Assembly (NCBI RefSeq): GCF_963677715.1
Contig: NZ_OY782495.1
Coordinates: 1,850,001-1,914,000 of the forward strand
Direction: 5' to 3'
DNA: 64,000 nucleotides
From: an uncultured Bacteroides sp.
Lineage (GTDB): Bacteria; Bacteroidota; Bacteroidia; Bacteroidales; Bacteroidaceae
Shown here: piece after piece, positions 1 through 8,091 of the stretch
Layout: each line of letters starts with the position of its first letter
Position numbering within the stretch: position 1 is the first letter of the stretch
Notes under the pieces: model-generated
The model's input: only the letters and a program-made list of their open reading frames with translations
What the model was told of the DNA's origin: nothing
Database searches by the model: none
Program-made: the position numbers and the translations under genes

Positions 1-134
1 GAAACTACTGCTTTGAAGCCGACATCAGCGACAATCAATTAACTTTCTCTTATAAAATGAGAGAGGGCGTAGCACAAAATATGAATGCCTGTTTCTTAAT
101 GAAAAAGATGGGAATTGCTTTTATTGACGACTGA
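1..134 (+). CDS. MutS-family DNA mismatch repair ATPase, C-terminal fragment
   Basis: Only the last 43 codons are present; the reading frame starts at base 3 and ends with TGA at 132-134. The visible tail contains the stretch YKMREGVAQNMNACFLMKKM, which fits the end of the MutS ATPase domain, where a G-V-A-x-x-M-N-A segment precedes the C-terminal helix. Bacteroidota carry several MutS-type proteins, including short ones lacking the mismatch-binding domain. The missing N-terminus prevents deciding which one this is. The gene runs in from the left edge, and no gene follows it on the plus strand for 4.6 kb. Confidence 0.6.
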   Translation, partial: NYCFEADISDNQLTFSYKMREGVAQNMNACFLMKKMGIAFIDD

Positions 135-255
135 GACGGTGAATGCCCGCTCGTCAAGCCCCACCCCTGAACACAAACAAGCCTAATAGAGAGTAAAAAC
201 ATTGCAACTAAAAAAAACAGTTAACCAAAATAAGAACGAGACACAGGCGAAATAA

Positions 256-353
256 GCGCGTGACTTTGCGCGACTTTAAAAGAGAAGTCACGCATCTTCA
301 AACACCTTACTGTAAAGCTTTTAAAGCGCAAGTGCGTGACTTGCGCGACTTTT
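256..353. repeat. Short GCGTGACTT / GCGCGACTTT repeats, two direct and one inverted half
   Basis: The gene-free stretch 135-442 contains two near-identical blocks, GCGTGACTTTGCGCGACTTT at 258-277 and GCGTGACTTGCGCGACTTT at 335-353 (one T fewer). An inverted half copy, AAGTCACGC, lies at 286-294 between them. The GC-rich blocks stand out in an AT-rich spacer between the MutS-family gene and the tRNA pair. I cannot assign a function; an intergenic repeat family or the scar of an integration near a tRNA are both possible. Nothing else is recognisable in 135-393. Confidence 0.5.
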
Positions 354-393
354 ATGAAGAAAAGTATAGGATTAAGCTTTAGTAATAACATAA

Positions 394-438
394 AAAAGGC
401 TTGTAATACAGTGAAAATCACATGATTACAAGCCTTTT
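394..438 (-). terminator. Rho-independent terminator of the tRNA pair (bidirectional)
   Basis: A 14-bp perfect inverted repeat pairs 394-407 with 425-438 around a 17-nt loop. Its arms are AAAAGGCTTGTAAT and ATTACAAGCCTTTT. Read on the minus strand it lies directly after tRNA-Leu and ends in a run of U. It could also stop transcription from the left. Confidence 0.75.
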
Positions 439-442
439 ACAG

Positions 443-526
443 TACTCGAAGCGGGACTTGAACCCGCACAGCTGCAATAGCCAAAGGATTTTAAGTCCTT
501 CGTGTCTACCATTCCACCATTCGAGC
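443..526 (-). tRNA. tRNA-Leu (anticodon UAA)
   Basis: On the minus strand the gene starts GCTCGAATGGTGGAATTGG-like and the acceptor arms GCTCGAA and TTCGAGT pair, with A as discriminator. The anticodon loop sits within GGACTTAAAATCC, giving anticodon TAA. A T-loop GTTCAAGTC and a long class II variable arm support leucine; length 84. No CCA is encoded. It lies 14 bp behind tRNA-Gly and shares its promoter and terminator. Confidence 0.93.
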
Positions 527-540
527 AACATTTCAAAGAG

Positions 541-613
541 AGCGAAAGACGGGACTCGGACCCGCGACCCTAACCTTGGCAAGGTTATGCTCTACCAACT
601 GAGCTACTTTCGC
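541..613 (-). tRNA. tRNA-Gly (anticodon GCC)
   Basis: On the minus strand it begins GCGAAAGTAGCTCAG and ends CTTTCGC plus discriminator T. The anticodon stem-loop ACCTTGCCAAGGT gives anticodon GCC. The T-loop GGTCCGAGTCC is present. Length 73; no encoded CCA. It is the first gene of a two-tRNA transcript with tRNA-Leu(UAA). Confidence 0.93.
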
Positions 614-629
614 ATTTTTTCAACGGGTG

Positions 630-660
630 CAAAGATAAGCAGTTTTCAGACATCTGCCAA
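630..660 (-). promoter_or_regulatory. Bacteroides-type promoter of the tRNA pair
   Basis: On the minus strand TTG (658-660), 20 bases, then TATCTTTG (630-637) match the Bacteroidota sigma-ABfr consensus TTTG-N19-21-TAnnTTTG. The -7 box lies 17 bases before tRNA-Gly. Confidence 0.7.
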
Positions 661-758
661 ATTTTACAGCCGAAAGTTACAACTATTATAGGAGTATAAA
701 AATGTCCAAGAACTTCTGATGGCGCAACAAATAACGTAACTAACAATGTAACAATCGA

Positions 759-2099
759 TTATCGGCCAAGCAAAGAACGCTCAGCATCCGCCATCGTATG
801 AAAATTGAAACCCGCTACAACTTGCTGCATTAATTCAGAGATTTCATTGTTGCACAAATTGCCTATACTCCCCTCATGAGTATGATGTACTTGTTTATTG
901 TGCGAGAATTTACCGGCTTCAATATCAAGGCCTACTTTTTTATAAGCGTCACGAAAAGGCATGCCCTCACGTGCCAGTCGATTAACCTCTTCTACACTAA
1001 AAATAAGCAAGTAACGATCATCGTCAAGGATATGCTCATTTACATGTATCTCGTTCATAATATAAGTAGTCATCTGCAAACAATCTTTCAACTCCTGAAA
1101 AGCAGGAAGAAACACTTCCTTAATAATCTGTAAATCACGAAAATAGCCGGAAGGCAGATTATTAGCAATCATCATTATTTGCTGAGGAAGAGATTGAAGT
1201 TTGTTGCACTTGGCACGGGTCAACTCAAAGACATCGGGGTTTTTCTTATGAGGCATAATGCTCGATCCGGTGGTACACTCATCAGGCAGTTTCACAAATG
1301 CAAAATTCTGGCTATTGAACAGGCAAGCATCAAAAGCTAATTTTGAGACTGTACCTGCAATGCTGGCTAACGAAAAAGCTACGTTACGCTCCATCTTGCC
1401 ACGCCCCATTTGCGCATAAACAACATTGTAATTAAGTGAATCAAAGCCGAGCAAACGAGTAGTCATTTTCCGATCCAAAGGAAAAGAAGATCCGTATCCG
1501 GCAGCAGAGCCAAGCGGATTGCGGTTACACATACGGAAAGCAGCTTGCAAAAACATCATATCGTCGACTAAACTTTCGGCATAAGCTCCAAACCATAAAC
1601 CGAAAGAAGAAGGCATGGCTATTTGCAGATGAGTATAACCGGGCATCAAGACTTCCTTGTATTTCTCACTCTGAGAAATAAGTACGTAAAAGAGTTGTTC
1701 CACCATTTCGGCAATCTCTTTTATTTGCGCACGAGTGAAAAGTTTTAAGTCAAGCAATACCTGATCATTACGAGAACGTCCGCTATGAATCTTCTTTCCT
1801 ACGTCACCCAGGTTCCGTGTCAGCAAAAGTTCTACTTGCGAATGAACATCTTCTACACCCTCCTCAATAACAAAATCACCTTGCTCGGCGATAGCATATA
1901 TCCTTTTCAACTCGACAAGCAACGTTTCCAACTCTTCTTTCGATAGCAGGCCTATGCTTTCAAGCATAGTAATATGCGCCATAGATCCCATCACATCGTA
2001 TTTGGCAAGATAAAGATCCATTTCACGATCACGTCCTATGGTAAACCGTTCGATCTCTTGGTTTACCTGAACGGATTTTTCCCAAAGTTTCTGTACCAT
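759..2099 (-). CDS. argH: Argininosuccinate lyase
   Basis: Cytoplasmic enzyme that splits argininosuccinate into arginine and fumarate, the last step of arginine synthesis. The fumarase/aspartase signature GSSIMPHKKNPD lies around residues 278-289, and the N-terminal motif GRDREMDLYLAKYD and the SGRSRNDQ motif are intact. The 446-residue length suits the family. I chose the ATG at 2097-2099 (MVQKLWEKS): the seven codons further upstream would need a TTG start and are not part of the usual N-terminus. Its gene neighbours upstream, an SRPBCC protein and pyrE, lie on the same strand with gaps of 80 and 88 bases, so a loose operon is possible. Confidence 0.95.
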   Translation of the reverse strand: MVQKLWEKSVQVNQEIERFTIGRDREMDLYLAKYDVMGSMAHITMLESIGLLSKEELETLLVELKRIYAIAEQGDFVIEEGVEDVHSQVELLLTRNLGDVGKKIHSGRSRNDQVLLDLKLFTRAQIKEIAEMVEQLFYVLISQSEKYKEVLMPGYTHLQIAMPSSFGLWFGAYAESLVDDMMFLQAAFRMCNRNPLGSAAGYGSSFPLDRKMTTRLLGFDSLNYNVVYAQMGRGKMERNVAFSLASIAGTVSKLAFDACLFNSQNFAFVKLPDECTTGSSIMPHKKNPDVFELTRAKCNKLQSLPQQIMMIANNLPSGYFRDLQIIKEVFLPAFQELKDCLQMTTYIMNEIHVNEHILDDDRYLLIFSVEEVNRLAREGMPFRDAYKKVGLDIEAGKFSHNKQVHHTHEGSIGNLCNNEISELMQQVVAGFNFHTMADAERSLLGR

Positions 2100-2179
2100 A
2101 TTCTCTATAGTTTTTTGCAAAAAATTAAAATGATAGCATTAGACCAACAACTAAATTAGACAGGTTGCGCATACAAAAA

Positions 2180-2590
2180 TTAATATTGTATCATTGCAAG
2201 CATATCAGCCATTTTATCCAGCCCCTCTTGCAATGGCTTTTGTATCATCCCTTTCATAAAAGGATTAATATCTATGCGAACAGTAAGTTTCATTTTACAT
2301 TCGTTTTCAGCAGAAGAGACTAGCTGTACCCACAAGTTAAAAGGTATAGGAGATTGAGTTGTTTCAAATTTAATGCATTTACAGGGATCTCGCTCTATTA
2401 CTTTTAATGTAATAGAGCCAACAGGAGCTACATTAAAGCTCAATGTGTCAGCATCAAAATTCAAATCCTTAACTTTATCTACAGGGATTCGATCTTTCAT
2501 CGATTCCAAATTAGTAAGATCTGAAAGTTTGGCGTAGACCAATTCCTGGCCGTATGGTATCACTTTAACACTACTCTCAAATTGATTCAT
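2180..2590 (-). CDS. SRPBCC (START-like) family protein, small
   Basis: A 136-residue protein without signal peptide or membrane segment. The pattern of an N-terminal beta strand (FESSVKVIPYG), a helix (LVYAKLSDLTNLESM), several beta strands, and a long C-terminal helix containing PLQEGLDKMADMLAMIQY fits the START/polyketide-cyclase fold, which binds a hydrophobic ligand in a cavity. The ligand cannot be read from sequence. It sits between pyrE and argH, a placement that suggests co-transcription but says nothing about function. Start is the ATG at 2588-2590. Confidence 0.65.
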   Translation of the reverse strand: MNQFESSVKVIPYGQELVYAKLSDLTNLESMKDRIPVDKVKDLNFDADTLSFNVAPVGSITLKVIERDPCKCIKFETTQSPIPFNLWVQLVSSAENECKMKLTVRIDINPFMKGMIQKPLQEGLDKMADMLAMIQY

Positions 2591-2678
2591 TTATTTCTGT
2601 CTAAAAAAAATAAAGAAGAATAATCAGAACAAACTTAGTTCAAACAATTCTTCCTTATCAATATTAATAAATAAGCTC

Positions 2679-3317
2679 TTATTTCTCTGGTTCCCAATGT
2701 GATGGGTCCTTTCGCCACTCTTCAAGCACTGCAACATCGGGTTCATCTATATACTCCGTTCGAAGAGCTGCTTCAATCACCGCGTCATAGTTTGTTAAAG
2801 TCAGCAAAGGGACTTTAGCATCTTTGAATGCTTTTATCGCAACATCGAATCCATAAGTAAAAGATGCAATCATTCCAATGACTTCGCAACCATCACGTCT
2901 GATAGCTTCCACCGCTTTCAAACTACTTCCGCCTGTTGAAACAAGATCTTCAACAACCACAACCTTCATACCCGGACGAAGTTCTCCTTCAATAAGGTTT
3001 TCTAATCCATGATCTTTAGGGGTAGAACGGACATAGACAAAAGGTAGATTTAACACATCAGCAACTAAAGCTCCCTGCGGGATAGCTCCGGTAGCAACAC
3101 CAGCTATAGCATCCACCTGACCAAATCGTTCCAAAATCAGGCGGGTAATTTCAATTTTCACAAAATTACGAAGAGAAGGATAGGAAAGTGTTTTACGGTT
3201 ATCGCAATAAAACGGCGATTTCCATCCTGAAGCCCATGTAAACGGATTAGCCGGTTGAAGTTTAATAGCCTTTATCTTCAGCAACTTCTCTGCAAATAAT
3301 CTCTCTAACGTTTTCAT
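2679..3317 (-). CDS. pyrE: Orotate phosphoribosyltransferase
   Basis: Converts orotate and PRPP to orotidine 5'-phosphate in pyrimidine synthesis. The PRPP-binding motif VVVVEDLVSTGGSS is near residues 116-129 and the N-terminal FTWASGWKSPFYCDNRK segment matches the orotate/PRPP site. Length 212 is normal. The start is the ATG at 3315-3317 (MKTLERLFAE); the longer reading needs a TTG and adds ten residues (CHIILVSLV) foreign to the family. A -7-like box lies 28 bases upstream. Downstream genes SRPBCC and argH run the same way. Confidence 0.95.
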   Translation of the reverse strand: MKTLERLFAEKLLKIKAIKLQPANPFTWASGWKSPFYCDNRKTLSYPSLRNFVKIEITRLILERFGQVDAIAGVATGAIPQGALVADVLNLPFVYVRSTPKDHGLENLIEGELRPGMKVVVVEDLVSTGGSSLKAVEAIRRDGCEVIGMIASFTYGFDVAIKAFKDAKVPLLTLTNYDAVIEAALRTEYIDEPDVAVLEEWRKDPSHWEPEK

Positions 3318-3344
3318 AACTAAACTAACTAAGATAATATGGCA

Positions 3345-3352
3345 CAAAAATA
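3345..3352 (-). promoter_or_regulatory. Possible -7 box upstream of pyrE
   Basis: Minus-strand TATTTTTG fits TAnnTTTG and would start transcription about 20 bases before the pyrE ATG. No clear -33 TTG is seen at the right spacing. Confidence 0.4.
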
Positions 3353-3408
3353 CGGAAACAGAATGAGAATGGAAAGAAGAATACGCATATTTTTAAATAA
3401 AAATCGGA

Positions 3409-3885
3409 TTATTCCCATTCTTGCATGTCAGATAAGTCGATGCAACGTCTAATATCTTTCATCTCAAATCCCCGACTTATACCAAAACGAATCAATTTAG
3501 CCTTAAGATCGTAACTGTTTTTTGCACGAATATTTTTACTTTTTGTGTTTAGTAAATGCCGCAAAGTAATAAGATATTGTTCCTCATCTATATTACATAA
3601 ATATTCCGAAATCATAGTTGATGGAATCTTCTTTTGGTACAATGCTTGTGATATTTTCATCTTCCCCCACTTAGCAAAATGAAATTTATCATTCACAAAG
3701 GAACGGCAATAGCGTTCATCATCAATGTACTTCTCCGTTTCAAGGCGATTTAGTATTCGTTCTATAGCATCGCTCTCAATTCCCCATTTATGCAATTTAT
3801 CATTTATTTCCGAACGACAATGTTCAGCAGTAGAGCAATAAAAGGCCAAGCGGCTTAAGGCCTCCTGTTCCGTTAGTGTATTCAT
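3409..3885 (-). CDS. recX: RecX-family regulatory protein
   Basis: A 158-residue, helix-rich protein made of three-helix repeats typical of RecX, which binds RecA filaments and limits recombination. Diagnostic stretches are LAFYCSTAEHCRSEI, the YIDDERYCRSFVNDK motif near residues 53-67, and KWGKMKISQALYQK after it. Its ATG overlaps the stop of prmC by four bases (ATGA), so translation is coupled to prmC. recA is not in the window. Confidence 0.85.
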   Translation of the reverse strand: MNTLTEQEALSRLAFYCSTAEHCRSEINDKLHKWGIESDAIERILNRLETEKYIDDERYCRSFVNDKFHFAKWGKMKISQALYQKKIPSTMISEYLCNIDEEQYLITLRHLLNTKSKNIRAKNSYDLKAKLIRFGISRGFEMKDIRRCIDLSDMQEWE

Positions 3886-4715
3886 TTACAAGCTTTTATA
3901 ATCCTATCTTTCCCAAACAAATCTTTTATTACACAGATATCCCGATAACCTATCGTTTTAAGCAAAAAAGAGACTTTGTCTCCATAAGCCTGATTAATTT
4001 CAAAATATATTTTCCCTCCTAAAGGCAAGCTTTCCATTCCGAAGCGACCGATACTACGGTAGAAATATAAAGGGTCATCATCTGGTACAAACAGAGCCAA
4101 CTCAGGTTCCCAATCCAATACATTTGCATCCATCTCCTCCTTCTCTAAAGAAGTAATATAAGGAGGATTACTTACTATTATATCATAAAACTCTGTTTTA
4201 GCTATAACATCAAATATATCTTCTCTACAAAAAGAAACAGATGTTCCTAACTGAGAATTGTTTTGCCTGGCTATAGCAAGTGCCTCCTCCGAGATATCCC
4301 ATGCAGAAACCGTAGCCAAAGGAATTTTCTTAGCTAACGTAATAGCAATACACCCACTTCCCGTACCGATATCTAAAATACGCAATGCCCCTGCATTTTC
4401 TTTAATAATTAAATCGACCAACTCTTCAGTTTCGGGACGAGGTATGAGTACTCCAGGAGCAACAGAAAACATTAATCCGAAAAAATCAGCATATCCACGG
4501 ATATATTGAATTGGTTCATTATTGCGCAAACGTTTCAGAATAGTTTCCAATTCTTTCTGCTTATTTTCAGATAAATGAATATCTTTGCCTAAAAAGAAAT
4601 CAATCGCATCTACTCCAAGCAGATCGCAACAGATAGTCCTCGTAAGACTTTTTAATTCTTGCGGTGAATAAATGCTCTGCAGAGACTGGCGAATATATAA
4701 AGATAAACGATTCAT
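3882..4715 (-). CDS. prmC: Release factor glutamine methyltransferase
   Basis: Methylates the glutamine of the GGQ motif in peptide-release factors RF1/RF2, using SAM. The protein (277 residues) has the N-terminal helical substrate domain, a SAM-binding LDIGTGSGCIAITLA motif near residue 116, and the catalytic NPPY within VSNPPYIT near residue 185. The upstream IPRPETEEL motif is also typical. Start ATG at 4713-4715. It is the first gene before recX, and is divergent from ribD across a 54-bp gap. Confidence 0.95.
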   Translation of the reverse strand: MNRLSLYIRQSLQSIYSPQELKSLTRTICCDLLGVDAIDFFLGKDIHLSENKQKELETILKRLRNNEPIQYIRGYADFFGLMFSVAPGVLIPRPETEELVDLIIKENAGALRILDIGTGSGCIAITLAKKIPLATVSAWDISEEALAIARQNNSQLGTSVSFCREDIFDVIAKTEFYDIIVSNPPYITSLEKEEMDANVLDWEPELALFVPDDDPLYFYRSIGRFGMESLPLGGKIYFEINQAYGDKVSFLLKTIGYRDICVIKDLFGKDRIIKACK

Positions 4716-4733
4716 ATTTCATGTTTGAATCTG

Positions 4734-4741
4734 CAAAAATA
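4734..4741 (-). promoter_or_regulatory. Possible -7 box of prmC-recX
   Basis: Minus-strand TATTTTTG lies 18 bases before the prmC ATG in the 54-bp divergent gap with ribD. The -33 region is poor. The ribD promoter must overlap this gap or prmC itself. Confidence 0.4.
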
Positions 4742-4769
4742 AGAATTTTAGAATCACAAGCCTAATAAA

Positions 4770-5828
4770 ATGGGAGAAGAAAAATACATGCAACGGTGCA
4801 TACAGCTCGCAAAAAACGGACGATGTAACACCACACCCAACCCAGTAGTGGGAGCTGTCATCGTTTGTAATGGGAAGATAATTGGAGAAGGGTATCATGC
4901 AAAATATGGAGCTCCGCACGCTGAAGTAAATGCTATCAATTCTGTTAAAGATAAGTCTTTATTAAAAAAATCAACACTGTACGTTAGCTTGGAACCTTGT
5001 TCACATTACGGAAAAACCCCGCCCTGTGCAGATCTCATCATTAAAAAACAAATACCAAAGATTATTATCGGATGTCAGGACCCTTTTACAGAAGTAGCAG
5101 GGCGTGGCATTAAAAAACTACGTGATGCAGGAAGAGATGTTACAGTTGGCCTTTGCGAAAATGATTGCAAAAATCTGATCAAACCATTCATCATCTTCAA
5201 CACTCTACGTCGCCCCTATATCACTCTAAAATGGGCTGAATCATCAGACGGCTATATAGATGCAGTTCGGAGCAGTGGCTCCCCGACTATTCTCTCAACC
5301 GACTTAACCTCTATGCTGGTTCATAAAAAAAGAGCGGAGGCTGATGCGATTATGGTAGGTACTCAAACAGCCCGTTTAGATAATCCGTTTCTCACAGTAC
5401 GCAACTGGTATGGACAAAATCCCACACGAATAGTGATTGACCGCAATTTATCACTGAAAAGGTCTTTGCATTTATTTGATGGAAGTGTTCATTCGCTTGT
5501 ATTTACATCTGCAAATTGCCCGGAAGAGAAAAACATAGAATACATAACACTTGATTTTGAGAAAAATATTCTACCTCAAATATTAAATATCCTATATAAG
5601 AAAAAGCTACAATTGCTTTTTGTTGAGGGTGGAAGTGTTTTGCTTCAATCATTTATTAATAGCGGTTTATGGGATGAGATTTTTATTGAAAAGAGCCATA
5701 AAGAACTTGGAACGGGAGTTAAATCTCCCGAAATGATCGATAAGATAAGCCATTCCACCCAAAAACACTTCGGAGTGCCAATCCTGCATTATATCAATGA
5801 AAAGATAGAAAACAATACACCCAAATAG
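4770..5828 (+). CDS. ribD: Bifunctional riboflavin deaminase/reductase
   Basis: Carries out the second and third steps of riboflavin synthesis: deamination of the pyrimidine from GTP and NADPH-dependent reduction of its ribose. The N-terminal zinc deaminase domain (residues 1-145) shows TPNPVVGAVIV, HAEVNA (zinc His and proton-shuttle Glu) near 51 and EPCSHYGKTPPCAD with two zinc cysteines near 75-88. The C-terminal reductase domain starts about residue 148 (RRPYITLKWA) and includes AIMVGTQTARLDNP and VEGGSVLLQSF. Length 352 is normal. No FMN riboswitch fits in the 54 bases before the gene. Confidence 0.95.
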   Translation: MGEEKYMQRCIQLAKNGRCNTTPNPVVGAVIVCNGKIIGEGYHAKYGAPHAEVNAINSVKDKSLLKKSTLYVSLEPCSHYGKTPPCADLIIKKQIPKIIIGCQDPFTEVAGRGIKKLRDAGRDVTVGLCENDCKNLIKPFIIFNTLRRPYITLKWAESSDGYIDAVRSSGSPTILSTDLTSMLVHKKRAEADAIMVGTQTARLDNPFLTVRNWYGQNPTRIVIDRNLSLKRSLHLFDGSVHSLVFTSANCPEEKNIEYITLDFEKNILPQILNILYKKKLQLLFVEGGSVLLQSFINSGLWDEIFIEKSHKELGTGVKSPEMIDKISHSTQKHFGVPILHYINEKIENNTPK

Positions 5829-5912
5829 GTTTTCCATCGATAAAAACAGCATTATTATCTATAATTTTATATAAAACTTGCCGCCAATGCTCAATGTAGA
5901 GAAAAATGTTCC

Positions 5913-5920
5913 TATTTTTG
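5913..5920 (+). promoter_or_regulatory. Possible -7 box of the DUF6242 lipoprotein gene
   Basis: TATTTTTG matches TAnnTTTG and ends 19 bases before the first ATG of the lipoprotein gene. A good -33 element is not visible. Confidence 0.45.
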
Positions 5921-5939
5921 CAACTTGTAAATAAACACA

Positions 5940-7238
5940 ATGTTTCAAATGAAAATAAAGTTTTTATCAATAATTATCAGCTCTTTGTTTATATCGTTTG
6001 CTGTTACTTCATGCCTTAACACAGATGATAATGCAGAATACAGTTCAGACGACACCATACATGCTTTTGCAATAGACACTATACATGGGGCAGATTATGC
6101 ATTTACGATTGATCAAAGCAACAATAAAATATATAATGCAGATTCCTTACCTGTAGGGTCAGATACCATTATAAATAAGATACTCATTAAAACTTTAACT
6201 GTAAACGGATATATAACTTCTGGAGATTCCGCTTTTAACATAGCCGATTCCGTTGATCTGACGAAAACAATGGTAACTCCCCTAAAGTTGAAAGTTTGGG
6301 CGCCTGATGGCACACACTCAAGAGAATATTCTATTGAAGTTCGCGTTCATCAACAAGATCCCGACTCATTAGTCTGGAATAAAATAAGTAATTCTTTCTC
6401 TAACGGGGAAGTTACCGGCAAACAAAAATCAGTAATAATAAACAATACTTTATTTGTATACACATCAAACGTTTCGGCATATTCGTCCGCTGTATCAGAT
6501 GGACATTTTTGGGATAAAATAACGGTTATCGGATTGCCTGACGACACAAACATATCTTCTCTGCTCAACTTTGGCAACACACTTTATGCAGCAACCGGAA
6601 GTGGAGAAGTATTCTATTCGGAAAATGGAATCACATGGCAGAAAAACCAAACGGGATTAAGTGGCAATATCGTAACATTAATAACGAGCTTCCCCACAGG
6701 TATAACTGGAATTACTAAAGATGGTACAGTTCTTAAATTCTGCCTATCAAACCCATCAATGACAGGCTGGGAAATTGGAGAAGAAGTACCTGACGGATTT
6801 CCTCTAGAAAACATTTCAGCAACAGTTTATACAACAAATACTAAAATCACAAAATCTTTTCTAATGGGAAAAGCGGTAGATGATGCTTCTGCTACTCAAA
6901 CGATTCCTTGGTTCTCGATAGATGGAAAAACTTGGGTCGATGCGTCTACTTCCTCGAATTATTATTGCCCAATAATGAATAATCCGTCTATTATCCGTTA
7001 CAATGATAAATTCTACGCCTTTGGCGGCGATTTCAGCTCTTTCTATGCCTCCGAAGATGGCATAGTATGGAAGGAAGTTAAAAAGAAAGTCCTTTTCCCA
7101 AATGCGTTCAAAGGAAGAGGAGATTATTCAATGACGGTTGATGAAAATAATTTTATTTGGATCACATGGAGTAAAGGACAGAACGATGATGAAGTATGGC
7201 GAGGACGTATTAACAAGCTCGGCTTTTTGGTAAAATAA
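5940..7238 (+). CDS. DUF6242-like lipoprotein with BNR/Asp-box-like repeats
   Basis: A 432-residue exported lipoprotein: a hydrophobic signal ends in a lipobox FAVTSC, making Cys25 the lipidation site. After it come an acidic segment and a domain of about 110 residues that ends in a cadherin-like/DUF6242 strand pattern (REYSIEVRVH). The rest reads as a beta-propeller: recurring S-x-D-G-x-x-W units are seen at SENGITW, SIDGKTW and ASEDGIVW, as in BNR/Asp-box repeats. Function is not known. Start may be the ATG at 5940 or the one at 5949 (MKIKFLS). It lies alone between ribD and uppS. Confidence 0.7.
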   Translation: MFQMKIKFLSIIISSLFISFAVTSCLNTDDNAEYSSDDTIHAFAIDTIHGADYAFTIDQSNNKIYNADSLPVGSDTIINKILIKTLTVNGYITSGDSAFNIADSVDLTKTMVTPLKLKVWAPDGTHSREYSIEVRVHQQDPDSLVWNKISNSFSNGEVTGKQKSVIINNTLFVYTSNVSAYSSAVSDGHFWDKITVIGLPDDTNISSLLNFGNTLYAATGSGEVFYSENGITWQKNQTGLSGNIVTLITSFPTGITGITKDGTVLKFCLSNPSMTGWEIGEEVPDGFPLENISATVYTTNTKITKSFLMGKAVDDASATQTIPWFSIDGKTWVDASTSSNYYCPIMNNPSIIRYNDKFYAFGGDFSSFYASEDGIVWKEVKKKVLFPNAFKGRGDYSMTVDENNFIWITWSKGQNDDEVWRGRINKLGFLVK

Positions 7239-7325
7239 TGAATAAAGGCAACTCTGTTTTTATTGCCTACGTTTAATAGCATCCAATCTTTTTTCCAAAT
7301 GTAGAGAATGTAACAATTGAAAAAG

Positions 7326-8060
7326 ATGTCTGATAAAGAGCAAATAGATTTAAACCGTATACCCCAACATGTGGCAATCATAATGGACGGTAACGGGCGG
7401 TGGGCTAAGCAACGCGGTCAAGAGCGTAGCTATGGACATCGGGCTGGCGCCGAAACGGTACATGCTATCGCCGAAGAAGCTGCTCGTTTAGGCATTAAAT
7501 TCCTTACCTTATATACTTTCTCAACCGAGAACTGGAATCGGCCAACCAACGAGGTTACCGCCATCATGAATCTGCTTATTGATTCCATCGAAGAAGAAAC
7601 ATTCATGAACAATAATATTAGCTTTCGTATTGTAGGTGACATAAACAAACTGCCCAAAGACTTGCAGAAACGTTTATATGATTGCATAGAACATACATCT
7701 TCAAATACTGGAATGTGCCTTGTCTTGGCCCTCAGTTATTCTTCTCGTTGGGAAATAACAGATGCGGCCAGAAAAATTGCTATAGAAATCAGTAAGGGAG
7801 AATTATCTCCTGAAGAGATAGACTGCAAATGCATATCTGCGCACTTGGCAACCAATTTTATGCCAGATCCCGATTTGCTCATCCGCACAGGTGGTGAAAT
7901 CCGTTTAAGCAATTACCTATTATGGCAATGTGCTTACTCCGAACTTTATTTCTGTGAAACATTTTGGCCAGACTTTAAGGAAGAAGAGTTGCAAAAAGCA
8001 ATATATGATTATCAAAAGAGAGAGCGCCGCTTTGGGAAGACCAGTGAGCAGGTTAGTTAA
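7326..8060 (+). CDS. uppS: Isoprenyl transferase (undecaprenyl diphosphate synthase)
   Basis: Condenses isopentenyl diphosphate onto farnesyl diphosphate to make the C55 carrier lipid for cell-wall and surface glycans. The cis-prenyltransferase motif [14 protein letters not shown] with the catalytic Asp is at residues 18-31. [13 protein letters not shown] and the C-terminal [22 protein letters not shown] are complete. The ATG at 7326 (MSDKEQIDL) gives 244 residues, the usual length; the reading from 7317 needs TTG. It heads the envelope block with bamA 31 bases downstream, so lipid-carrier synthesis and outer-membrane assembly appear co-expressed. Confidence 0.95.
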   Translation: MSDKEQIDLNRIPQHVAIIMDGNGRWAKQRGQERSYGHRAGAETVHAIAEEAARLGIKFLTLYTFSTENWNRPTNEVTAIMNLLIDSIEEETFMNNNISFRIVGDINKLPKDLQKRLYDCIEHTSSNTGMCLVLALSYSSRWEITDAARKIAIEISKGELSPEEIDCKCISAHLATNFMPDPDLLIRTGGEIRLSNYLLWQCAYSELYFCETFWPDFKEEELQKAIYDYQKRERRFGKTSEQVS

Positions 8061-8091
8061 TTTAGAACTTATAACTCAAAACACATATTAA

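Noticed and set aside
876-1133. Plus-strand frame opposite argH
   Set aside because: It lies antisense inside argH, has no family pattern and follows from the codon use of argH.
4716-4769. FMN riboswitch upstream of ribD
   Set aside because: The 54-base gap is too short and shows none of the conserved RFN-element segments.
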